Part shown: piece by piece, positions 8,527 through 16,856 of the stretch | Layout of the letters: every line of letters begins with the position of its first letter | How positions within the stretch are numbered: the first letter of the stretch is position 1 | From: Paenibacillus taichungensis | Lineage (GTDB): Bacteria > Bacillota > Bacilli > Paenibacillales > Paenibacillaceae | Assembly: GCF_003287275.1 (NCBI RefSeq) | Contig: NZ_QEVW01000018.1 | Coordinates: forward strand, 1-64,000 | Direction of reading: 5' to 3' | DNA: 64,000 bases | The notes under the pieces: generated by a model | Databases searched by the model: none | What the model was told of the DNA's origin: nothing | What the model saw: the letters and a program-made list of their open reading frames with translations, nothing else | Position numbers and translations under genes: made by a program

Positions 8527-9885
8527 ATGAGAAAAAACAAGTTTATGCTACTGAACCTGGTATTTGCGGTCATGCTGGTCATTACTGCATGCAGTTCTAC
8601 GCCAACCGCACAACCTGAACCGGAGAAACCGGCACCTCAGGAGGAACAAAAACCTGTAGAGACTGAGCCCGGGAATGAAAACTCCACGCCGGAGATGGAT
8701 TTCGATATGGGTGGCCGAACCATTAAAGTGGTCGCATGGTGGGATATGGAGATTCAGGACAACAATCCGGACAATATTCAGCGCCTCGAAAATCTAGAAG
8801 CACTGAAGAAAAAACACAACTTTAATATCGAATATGTTTCCATCGATTTTGGTGAGTATCAGGAGAAAGTGGTGGCTTCACTGATGGCAGGAGAACCGCT
8901 TGGCGATTTTGTGAGACTGGGCAAAGACTACGCCATTCCAGCATTGACCAAACAGGATTTGTTATGGCCAGTGGATGATTATATCAAGAACGACAAGGTG
9001 TTCAATCAGAAAACGACCAAGGAATACATGCAGTATGAAGGCAAAGGTTACGGGTTTACGGAGGATCAGTCTTCTTTTATCAACGGGATTTTCTACAACC
9101 GGACGCTCATGCAGGAACTTGGTCTGAAGCCGCTGCAGGAATATGTGGATGCTGATGAATGGAACTGGGATATGTTCCTCAGCGTGGCGAAGCAAGCGAA
9201 CAAGGATCGAAACAACGATGGCAAATTGGATACGTGGGGACTGGCTCAAACGGGGCTGCTCGAACCGGTTCTGTATTCCAACGAAGCTTCTCTGACCAAA
9301 GAGGATAAGCAGAACCTGGAAGATCCAAAGACCAAAGAAGCGCTGAATTTCTTGTCCAAACTGGCAACGGAGAAGGTCGGCAGAGCAACAGAAGGTGGTG
9401 ATTGGACAGAACCATCTACCTTCTTCCGTCAAGGCAATACCTTGATGTATGCAGGTGCCATGTATGAAGTCGAAGGTATTATGACAGATATGAAGGATTA
9501 TGATATTGGATTCGTACCGTTTCCCAAAGGGCCAAGTGCTTCAGCGTACCACTCCGGTGAATCTCGCTATCAAGCGATCACAATCCCTAAAGCGGTTGAG
9601 AATCCAGAACAGCTCATGTACATCTGGGAGAAAATCAATGAGATCGATTCGATCTACGAGTATCCCGGCCAATCCACGCTGGAGACACATCTGACAGATG
9701 AAGCGGACATCAATAATGCCAGAGAGGTTGCAGAGGGCATGCTGGTACTCGACCATAACACCTTTCCTTCCTTACCTTTCTGGGATTTTGATGCGGAGCT
9801 CAAAGAAGGTATATCCGTATCTACGCTGATTGAGAAATACAAGTCTCCTTTCCAGGCAGCGATTGATGAGGTCTACAAAAAATAA
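8527..9885 (+). CDS. Sugar ABC transporter substrate-binding lipoprotein
   Basis: The 452-residue lipoprotein has a type II signal peptide ending in VITAC and a Pro/Glu-rich linker, then a family-1 solute-binding fold with WNWDMFLSVAKQANKDRNNDG, typical of oligosaccharide-binding proteins. ATG at 8527 is chosen because AGGGGGG lies upstream with good spacing and gives a proper signal peptide. It is the first gene of a long same-strand run ending at 23,202. It should deliver a glycan to one of the two permease pairs downstream. The ligand is unknown. Confidence 0.9.
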   Translation: MRKNKFMLLNLVFAVMLVITACSSTPTAQPEPEKPAPQEEQKPVETEPGNENSTPEMDFDMGGRTIKVVAWWDMEIQDNNPDNIQRLENLEALKKKHNFNIEYVSIDFGEYQEKVVASLMAGEPLGDFVRLGKDYAIPALTKQDLLWPVDDYIKNDKVFNQKTTKEYMQYEGKGYGFTEDQSSFINGIFYNRTLMQELGLKPLQEYVDADEWNWDMFLSVAKQANKDRNNDGKLDTWGLAQTGLLEPVLYSNEASLTKEDKQNLEDPKTKEALNFLSKLATEKVGRATEGGDWTEPSTFFRQGNTLMYAGAMYEVEGIMTDMKDYDIGFVPFPKGPSASAYHSGESRYQAITIPKAVENPEQLMYIWEKINEIDSIYEYPGQSTLETHLTDEADINNAREVAEGMLVLDHNTFPSLPFWDFDAELKEGISVSTLIEKYKSPFQAAIDEVYKK

Positions 9886-9990
9886 GTATCACAGTACGCG
9901 GGCAGAGCACACCAGTGACGGTGTGATCTGTCCGGGTTAGACAACCGGTTAATGGTCGCTACGCTTACAGGAAAGGGGATACATTCGAAC

Positions 9991-12888
9991 ATGCGGTCAA
10001 GTAAGAAAAAGGGACTGATCCTGGTACTTGTCCTGGCCTTGGTGTTCTCGATCTGGACGATCTTTCCGTCACGGGATAAAAGCCCAGGAACGGTACATGC
10101 ACTTGAAGATTTTGAAGCGGTCGCCAATACAGACGACGAAAGCAGCTATGAACATTATCTGAAAGTTCATGCGAGCAGCGCCAAACCGGACAATATCGTA
10201 CGGATTGAAGGTGAGTCTTATGTTCAGGCAGAGGGTGGAACGTTCGAGGTAGTACAGGGATATGCCGGATTGGACGGGAGTGCAGTCATTACACCGGAAA
10301 CCGGAACCATTCGCTGGGATGTTCCCATTAAAGTGAGTGGTTTGTACCATGCACGGATTCACTATTATCCAGTTGAGGGCAAAAGTTCCGGCATCGAACG
10401 CAGGCTGGAGATAAACGGGCAGGTTCCGTTCAGGGGTGCTGACGTCTTGCTGTTTGACAGGGTATGGGGCAATCGCGAAGAAGACGTTCGCCGGGACGAT
10501 CGAGGGAATGATCTTAGGCCGAGGCAATTTGAACAGCCGGAATGGCAGTACGCTTCCTTCAGGGACAGCGCAGGTTACTTTGAGGAACCGTTCCAGTTTT
10601 ATTTTGAAAAGGGTACACAGCAGTTATCGCTCAGCTCGCTAAGGGAGAGCATGGCAATCGATTATATCGAGCTGTATCAGGAGGAGGATGTTCCGTCCTA
10701 TGCAGATTTGAGGGCGAGTTATGAAACGCGTAGCTTGAAACCGGCCGGTCCTGTCATCTTGAAGGTGCAGGCAGAACATGCGGTAAGCAAATCTTCACCC
10801 ACGCTGGCACCGATCTCGGATCGCTCCAGCCCTTCGCTGGAGCCGTATGACGTATCTAAAATTCGCATCAACGCCATCGGCGGCATCAACTGGAAGCTGC
10901 CCGGTGAATGGATTGAGTGGGAGATCGACGTGCCTGAAGATGGATTGTATCAAATTGCGTTGAAGGTGAAACAGGATCAACTTCGCGGCATCTATGCGAC
11001 CCGCAGTCTGACCATTGACGGGAAAGTGCCGTTCAAGGAAATGAAACGCATTCGTTTTAACTATAGTCCCTCCTGGCAAACACAGGTATTGGGAGCTGGA
11101 GAAGATCAGCCTTACCAGTTCCATCTCGAAAAAGGGAAACACCGCATACGGATGACGGTCACGCTGGGTGACATCGCTCCGCTGCTTCGAACGGTGGAAT
11201 CCAGCGTGCTGGAACTGAATGAGATGTATCGCAAAATATTGATGATCACCTCTAATCGGCCGGATCCGCTCCGGGACTACCAGCTGGAACGACGCATTCC
11301 AGAGATGACGGAAGTGTTTGAACGGCAGGCGGTAACGCTCAGCTCTGTAGCGGCGTACCTGGAGCAAGCCACAGGTGAGCAGAGCGATAAAGTCGCGATT
11401 CTAAATGCCATGGTGGTCCAGCTTAAGGATATGACTGCCAGACCGGAGACGGTACCGAAACGGCTGGACACGTTTAAGATTAATGTGGGTGGTCTCGGTA
11501 CCTGGATTCTGACCGTGCGGGAGCAGCCTATTACGATGGATTATCTTGTTGTAAGCCCCCCAGGCGAGTCATTGCCTAAAGCGGAGGCAACAGCCATTCA
11601 GCAAGCAAAACATGAACTGGGTGCCTATGTGGCTTCCTATACGGAAGATTACGACAGTATCGGCAACGTGGAGCAAAAGAAAGACGCAATTACCGTATGG
11701 ATTACGACTGGACGAGATCAGGCCCAGGTGCTCAAGGGTTTGATCGACGATTCGTTTACCCCGGATACCGATGTCTCGGTACAATTGCGCCTTGTTCCGC
11801 CCAACATTCTTCTGCCAGCAACACTCTCAGGGGAAGGACCGGATGTGGCTATGCAGATGGGCGAGGACATTCCCGTGAACTATGCGATGAGGAATGCGGC
11901 AGCCGATCTGAGCAAGTTCACGGACTTTGAAGAAATTTCCGGTCGATTCCGTGAAAGCGGGCTGACGCCTTACCGATACAACGACGGGGTCTACGCCCTG
12001 CCGGAGCAGCAGCACTTCCCGATGCTTTTTTACCGTAAAGATATCCTGAACGAGCTGGGCCTTGAACCGCCGAAGACATGGCAGGACGTCTATAATGCCA
12101 TCGCAGTGCTGCAAAAACACAATATGGAGTTTTATCTGCCCATCGAGGATACGCTGAACAATGCAAACCTTGTACCGAACTCCACTTTTGCCATGCTGTT
12201 ATATCAAAATGATGGCACCTTCTATACGGAAGATCAGAAGAAGAGTGCACTGGATTCGGAAATTTCAATGGATGCTTTTAAACGCTGGACCCAGTTCTAT
12301 ACCAATTACAAATTTCCACTCAAGGCCGACTTTCCAAACCGTTTCCGTACCGGGGAAATGCCGATCGGTATCGCCGATTATACCACCTACAACATGCTGA
12401 CGGTCATGGCACCGGAAATTCGTAACCTCTGGGATTTTACCATTGTTCCGGGTACTGAGCTTCCAGACGGTTCCATAAGGCATGAGGTAGCCAGTGCGAC
12501 TAGCGCCGTGATGATGCTCGAAAATGCAGCCAACAAGGAAGCCGCCTGGAGATTCATGAAATGGTGGACCGATGAGCAGACGCAGATTGAATACGGAAGA
12601 GAAATGGAAGGTCTCATGGGAGCAGCTGCCCGTTACCCAACGGCCAACATCAAGGCGCTGCAGCAGCTGCCTTGGCCTGTGAAAGATTATCAGAATTTGG
12701 AGAAACAATGGGAGTGGGTACAAGGTATCCCGCAGCTTCCGGGAGGTTACTTTACAGGCCGACATCTGGATAATGCGTTCCGCAAGGTCGTTAACGCGAG
12801 CGAAAACCCCCGTGAGGCCCTGGCGGATTATGTCCTGTATATCGATGATGAAATCGAGTTAAAGCGCAAGGAATTCAATCTGAAGTAG
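9991..12888 (+). CDS. Giant membrane-anchored solute-binding protein with two carbohydrate-module-like regions
   Basis: The 965-residue product starts with an uncleaved-looking anchor (residues about 8-27, no lipobox). Two similar segments follow, about 55-225 and 235-410, each reading like a CBM6/CBM35-type beta-sandwich: IRWDVPIKVSGLYHARI in the first and IEWEIDVPEDGLYQIAL in the second, each with a LEINGQVPF or LTIDGKVPF strand. After a helical/Pro-rich spacer, residues about 550-965 form a complete family-1 solute-binding protein (LFYRKDILNELGLEPPKTWQDVYNA; AAWRFMKWWTDEQTQ). Typical solute-binding proteins are 420-570 residues. The start ATG 9991 has GGAAAGGGG upstream. It probably tethers polymer near the importer and presents released sugar to the second permease pair; this role is inference. 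Confidence 0.85.
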   Translation: MRSSKKKGLILVLVLALVFSIWTIFPSRDKSPGTVHALEDFEAVANTDDESSYEHYLKVHASSAKPDNIVRIEGESYVQAEGGTFEVVQGYAGLDGSAVITPETGTIRWDVPIKVSGLYHARIHYYPVEGKSSGIERRLEINGQVPFRGADVLLFDRVWGNREEDVRRDDRGNDLRPRQFEQPEWQYASFRDSAGYFEEPFQFYFEKGTQQLSLSSLRESMAIDYIELYQEEDVPSYADLRASYETRSLKPAGPVILKVQAEHAVSKSSPTLAPISDRSSPSLEPYDVSKIRINAIGGINWKLPGEWIEWEIDVPEDGLYQIALKVKQDQLRGIYATRSLTIDGKVPFKEMKRIRFNYSPSWQTQVLGAGEDQPYQFHLEKGKHRIRMTVTLGDIAPLLRTVESSVLELNEMYRKILMITSNRPDPLRDYQLERRIPEMTEVFERQAVTLSSVAAYLEQATGEQSDKVAILNAMVVQLKDMTARPETVPKRLDTFKINVGGLGTWILTVREQPITMDYLVVSPPGESLPKAEATAIQQAKHELGAYVASYTEDYDSIGNVEQKKDAITVWITTGRDQAQVLKGLIDDSFTPDTDVSVQLRLVPPNILLPATLSGEGPDVAMQMGEDIPVNYAMRNAAADLSKFTDFEEISGRFRESGLTPYRYNDGVYALPEQQHFPMLFYRKDILNELGLEPPKTWQDVYNAIAVLQKHNMEFYLPIEDTLNNANLVPNSTFAMLLYQNDGTFYTEDQKKSALDSEISMDAFKRWTQFYTNYKFPLKADFPNRFRTGEMPIGIADYTTYNMLTVMAPEIRNLWDFTIVPGTELPDGSIRHEVASATSAVMMLENAANKEAAWRFMKWWTDEQTQIEYGREMEGLMGAAARYPTANIKALQQLPWPVKDYQNLEKQWEWVQGIPQLPGGYFTGRHLDNAFRKVVNASENPREALADYVLYIDDEIELKRKEFNLK

Positions 12889-12907
12889 AGGGAAGGGAGG
12901 GTAACGG

Positions 12908-13864
12908 TTGCAAGTAAAAACAACCAAGACAGCAGCCGCTCCTGCCGTCCATACGCGTCCGGTGGGCTGGTGGTCCCTTTTGAAGCGGGATCTGTATCTC
13001 AGCAGACACTATTACGTATTGATGGCACCGTTTATGTTGATCTTTTTCATGTTCACTGTCATTCCGGTCGGCATTTCGCTGGGCCTCAGCTTTTTCCACT
13101 TCAATATGCTGGAGCTGCCGCGTTTTATCGGCTGGCAGAACTATTCACGCCTGTTTCTGGGTGACGACGTCTTTTTGATTGCCATGAAAAATACGTTGTT
13201 ATTCGCTGTTATTACTGGGCCTGTCAGTTACATTGCCTGTTTTTTGTTTGCATGGATCATTAATGAGCTGTCTCCCAAAGTCCGGGCGGTCATGACGCTG
13301 GTTTTCTACGCTCCGTCCATATCAGGCAACGTGTTCTTCATCTGGCTGATCATCTTCTCTGGTGACAGCTACGGGTACATGAATGGCTTCCTGATGCGCC
13401 TGGGCGTCATTCTGGAACCGATCCAATGGCTTGCAGATGAGAAATACGTGCTGGCCATCGTCATCATAGTTCAACTATGGCTCAGTCTCGGAACCAGTTT
13501 CCTGGCCTTTATCGCAGGTTTGCAGACGATTGACCGCTCGCTGGTGGAAGCCGGTACAGTGGATGGGATCAAAAATCGTTGGCAGGAGCTCTGGTATATT
13601 ACCTTGCCATCGATGAGGCCCCAGCTCATGTTTGGTGCGGTCATGCAGATTACGGCTTCATTTGCTGTAGCCGAAATTTCGATTGCCCTGGCCGGTTTCC
13701 CAAGTGTTAACTATGCAGCGCATACGGTCGTTACCCACTTGATGGACTTCGGCACCATTCGCTTCGAGATGGGATATACCTCTGCCATAGCAACGGTTCT
13801 GTTTGTTCTAATGCTTGGTACGAACGTCCTGACGCAAAAAATGCTGAGAAAGATAGGTGAATGA
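12908..13864 (+). CDS. Carbohydrate ABC transporter permease (MalF/UgpA type)
   Basis: The 318-residue inner-membrane protein has six predicted membrane segments and the EAA coupling motif EAGTVDGIKNRWQELWYITLP near residues 215-236. TTG at 12908 is the start, with AGGGAAGGGAGGG immediately upstream. Its stop overlaps the start of the partner permease (ATGA). With its neighbour it forms the first of two permease pairs in this operon. No ATPase gene is present, so a shared MsmX-type ATPase is expected to energise it. Confidence 0.93.
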   Translation: MQVKTTKTAAAPAVHTRPVGWWSLLKRDLYLSRHYYVLMAPFMLIFFMFTVIPVGISLGLSFFHFNMLELPRFIGWQNYSRLFLGDDVFLIAMKNTLLFAVITGPVSYIACFLFAWIINELSPKVRAVMTLVFYAPSISGNVFFIWLIIFSGDSYGYMNGFLMRLGVILEPIQWLADEKYVLAIVIIVQLWLSLGTSFLAFIAGLQTIDRSLVEAGTVDGIKNRWQELWYITLPSMRPQLMFGAVMQITASFAVAEISIALAGFPSVNYAAHTVVTHLMDFGTIRFEMGYTSAIATVLFVLMLGTNVLTQKMLRKIGE

Positions 13865-14742
13865 CAATGACCAGCAAAGTACGCGCCGTGTTCGGCATGC
13901 CCAAAAGACTGAATCGGTCATTTACCGTCAGCCTCATGCTGTTTGCCCTGCTGGCCGTGTTTGGATCATTTATGGTGCTCCCGCTCATATATGCCGTTAA
14001 CAACGCATTTAAACCACTGGATGAACTGTTTATTTTTCCGCCACGTTTCTGGGTGAACAACCCGACAACGGAAAATTTTGCGGATCTGATCAATCTGATG
14101 GGCAATTCGTGGGTCCCGTTATCCCGCTATATTGCCAATACGTTACTTATTACGATATTAGGAACAGCGGGGCATATTCTTTTGGCCTCGGCAGCCGCTT
14201 ATCCGCTGGCCAAATATCGTTTTCCCGGCTCAAAAGTATTGTTCACGATTGTGATCCTGTCCTTGATGTTCTCGCCGCATGTCACAGCAATTCCAAACTA
14301 CATGGTCATGTCCTGGCTCGGCTGGATTAACAGCCACGCGTCCATTATCGTTCCGTCCCTTGCATTCTCCCTGGGACTGTTCCTGATGAAGCAGTTCATG
14401 GAACAGATTCCGGATGCACTCCTGGAGGCTGCGAAGATCGATGGCGCGAATGAATACCGGATTTTCTGGAGTATTGTGATGCCTAACGTGAAGCCGGCCT
14501 GGCTTACACTGATGATTTTGCAGTTTCCGGCCCTCTGGGGAACAGACGGTGGAAGTTTTATTTATAGTGAAAATCTCAAAACGCTGCATTACGCGCTAAG
14601 TCAGATTGTTCAAGGGGGGATCGCGAGAGCAGGAGTTGGTGCAGCGGTTGCACTGCTGCTGATGATCGTGCCGATAACCTTGTTTATCATCTCCCAGAGC
14701 AGTGTCATGCAGACAATGGCTACTTCGGGCATGAAAGAGTAG
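13861..14742 (+). CDS. Carbohydrate ABC transporter permease (MalG/UgpE type)
   Basis: The 293-residue protein has six membrane segments and the EAA motif LEAAKIDGANEYRIFWSIVMP near residues 190-210. The start overlaps the previous stop by 4 bases; a second ATG at 13867 is also possible. It is the partner of the preceding permease. The unusual feature is that the operon codes a second complete pair 5 kb downstream. Confidence 0.93.
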   Translation: MTMTSKVRAVFGMPKRLNRSFTVSLMLFALLAVFGSFMVLPLIYAVNNAFKPLDELFIFPPRFWVNNPTTENFADLINLMGNSWVPLSRYIANTLLITILGTAGHILLASAAAYPLAKYRFPGSKVLFTIVILSLMFSPHVTAIPNYMVMSWLGWINSHASIIVPSLAFSLGLFLMKQFMEQIPDALLEAAKIDGANEYRIFWSIVMPNVKPAWLTLMILQFPALWGTDGGSFIYSENLKTLHYALSQIVQGGIARAGVGAAVALLLMIVPITLFIISQSSVMQTMATSGMKE

Positions 14743-14757
14743 AAAGGAGGCAGCGAG

Positions 14758-16221
14758 GTGCGGAAAAGCACATGGAACAAGCAGGGCTGGATCATCTTGG
14801 GCATGGTCTGCCTCCTGTGGTTCAGCCAAGAGGCAGCACCCGCAAGTGCAGATGGCAAGCAGGATGCTTACCAGTATTCCTACTGGGGCGATTCCGTTCC
14901 GGCTCCGGCGGCGTACGAGGCGACGTCCATTATCACGGGCAGGAAACTGAACACCACTGCGTTCAAAGAACCGAGTGACATGTATGTCACAGCCGATCAG
15001 CGGGTGTTCGTATTGGATTCCGGCAATGGTCGCATCGTGGAGTTGGACCGCAATTTCAAGCTGGTGCGGACGTTTGATTCCTTTGAACGCGAGGGAAAGA
15101 AGGACCATTTCAAAAATCCGCAAGGGCTCTATGTCAGTGAAAAGGGGGATATGCTCGTTGCAGATACCGACAATCACCGGGTCATTCATCTGGATGATCA
15201 AGGCCGCTTGGTCAAGGTAGTGGCTGAACCGAAATCAGATCTGTTACAAACAGACTTTCAATTCAAGCCCGTGCGGGTTGTCATGGATAAGGGAGAACGG
15301 ATTTACGTCATGGCGGAGGGTGTGTTTGACGGATTCATGGAGTTCAGTGTCGACGGCACATTCTCCTCCTTTATCGGAGCGAACAGGGTTCAGGTTGATC
15401 CGGTGGAGTATTTGTGGAAACGATTTGCTACGCGTGAACAGCGCAGTCAGATGGTTATGTTTACGCCGACGGAATTCACCAACCTGGATATAGATGAAGA
15501 AGGGTTCATTTACGCCACGAGTAGTGATGGCGGCAAAGATCCAATCAAGAAATTGAATGCCCAGGGCTCCGATATTTTACGCAGACAAGGTTATCATTAC
15601 CCCCAAGGCGATCTGATGTATACGAAGGAAGCTGGGCCTTCACGCCTGATTGATGTAGATGTAGGAGACAGCGACATGTATTCCGTGCTCGACTCCAACA
15701 GAGGGCGAATTTTCACTTATAACGGCGACGGATATCTTCTACATATCTTTGGCGGCATTGGCAATCGTTTGGGTCAGTTTAATACACCAGTCGCACTGGA
15801 ACGTGTGGGAGACCGGATGCTTGTTTTGGATAAAGCGCTGGGTGAAATTACGATATTCCAGACAACCGAGTACGGTCGCACTGTGCACGAAGCAGTGCGT
15901 AGTTATTATAACGGCGACGAAGATCAATCCTCGATGCTGTTCGCCAAGGCCGCCGAGATGAACGCTAATCTGGAGTACGCTTATGCGGGTATTGGCAAAT
16001 CGCTTCTTCGTCAGAAGGACTATGCCGAATCTGCGCAATATTTTAAACGGAGCATGGAGCGGCAGGGGTATTCGAAAGCTTTTCTTCTGTTCCGCAAAGA
16101 ACTGATGCGCGAGCATTTCTCGTGGATAATGTCCGGTTTATTCCTGGCTGTAGCTGCGTTTGTATCCGTCACTATCGTTCGCAGGCAGAAAAGGAGGGCA
16201 ACAAATGCAAGTGCCAAGTAA
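14758..16221 (+). CDS. NHL-repeat beta-propeller / TPR protein with C-terminal membrane anchor
   Basis: The 487-residue product has a signal peptide (about 1-30), then NHL-type repeats over about residues 60-385 (FKEPSDMYVTADQRVFVLDSG, FKNPQGLYVSEKGDMLVADT, FNTPVALERVGDRMLVLD). A short TPR-like helical pair covers about 385-445 (YAYAGIGKSLLRQKDYAESAQ), followed by one membrane segment near 458-478 and a basic tail. GTG at 14758 has AAAGGAGG upstream. The topology puts the propeller outside the cell next to the importer. NHL propellers usually bind proteins or ligands, so a docking or sensing role is plausible but unproven. The 3' end overlaps the Yip1 gene by 17 bases. Confidence 0.82.
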   Translation: MRKSTWNKQGWIILGMVCLLWFSQEAAPASADGKQDAYQYSYWGDSVPAPAAYEATSIITGRKLNTTAFKEPSDMYVTADQRVFVLDSGNGRIVELDRNFKLVRTFDSFEREGKKDHFKNPQGLYVSEKGDMLVADTDNHRVIHLDDQGRLVKVVAEPKSDLLQTDFQFKPVRVVMDKGERIYVMAEGVFDGFMEFSVDGTFSSFIGANRVQVDPVEYLWKRFATREQRSQMVMFTPTEFTNLDIDEEGFIYATSSDGGKDPIKKLNAQGSDILRRQGYHYPQGDLMYTKEAGPSRLIDVDVGDSDMYSVLDSNRGRIFTYNGDGYLLHIFGGIGNRLGQFNTPVALERVGDRMLVLDKALGEITIFQTTEYGRTVHEAVRSYYNGDEDQSSMLFAKAAEMNANLEYAYAGIGKSLLRQKDYAESAQYFKRSMERQGYSKAFLLFRKELMREHFSWIMSGLFLAVAAFVSVTIVRRQKRRATNASAK

Positions 16222-16840
16222 ACAATTTTACCAGTATCCGCTACATCTCATCTTTCACCCATTCGACGGATATTGGGAACTGAAATATGAACGCAATCAA
16301 CGAACAACAATGCTGATTGCATGCATGATTATGCTGATGCTGGTGATTTCTAAAATTTTGCATGTACAGTACAGCGGCTTTCTCATTAATTTTAACAATC
16401 CCAAGTATCTGAACAGCCTGCTTGAAGTGTTGTACGTCATTATCCCAGTACTATTCTGGTGTGTGGCCAACTGGTCGTTGACGACCCTGATGGACGGAGA
16501 AGGCAAATTTTCGGAGATTTTCATGTCGACGTGTTTTGCGCTGGTGCCGCTGCTCCTGATTCATTTCCCGTGGATCTGGCTGAGTCTCATCATTTCCGCG
16601 CAGGAAACAGCCTTCTATTATTTCTCCAATGCACTTGCTGTGGCTTGGACGGTATATCTGTTATTCGTGGGCAACATGACCGTTCATCAGTACACCCCGG
16701 CTAAGACGGTACTAACAATGCTGCTTACCTTGGTAGCCATGGCTTTTATGGCCTTTCTGTGCCTGCTTTTCTTTAGTCTTGTACAGCAGATCGTATCGTT
16801 TGTCGTAACCATCTATCAGGAAATAGTGCTTCGGGGCTAA
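16205..16840 (+). CDS. Yip1-family integral membrane protein
   Basis: The 211-residue protein has about five membrane segments and starts with the typical HLIFHPFDGYWELKYERN motif of bacterial Yip1-domain proteins. ATG at 16205 is preceded by AAGGAGG inside the end of the NHL gene, so translation of the two is coupled. Function in bacteria is not established. In this operon it lies between an NHL membrane protein and a DUF5696 lipoprotein, which suggests the three act together at the membrane beside the permeases. Confidence 0.8.
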   Translation: MQVPSKQFYQYPLHLIFHPFDGYWELKYERNQRTTMLIACMIMLMLVISKILHVQYSGFLINFNNPKYLNSLLEVLYVIIPVLFWCVANWSLTTLMDGEGKFSEIFMSTCFALVPLLLIHFPWIWLSLIISAQETAFYYFSNALAVAWTVYLLFVGNMTVHQYTPAKTVLTMLLTLVAMAFMAFLCLLFFSLVQQIVSFVVTIYQEIVLRG

Positions 16841-16856
16841 GGAAGGAGGACATCCA

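Noticed and set aside
14596..15201. 201-codon minus-strand frame across a permease and the NHL gene
   Set aside because: Crosses two well-supported plus-strand genes and has no motifs.
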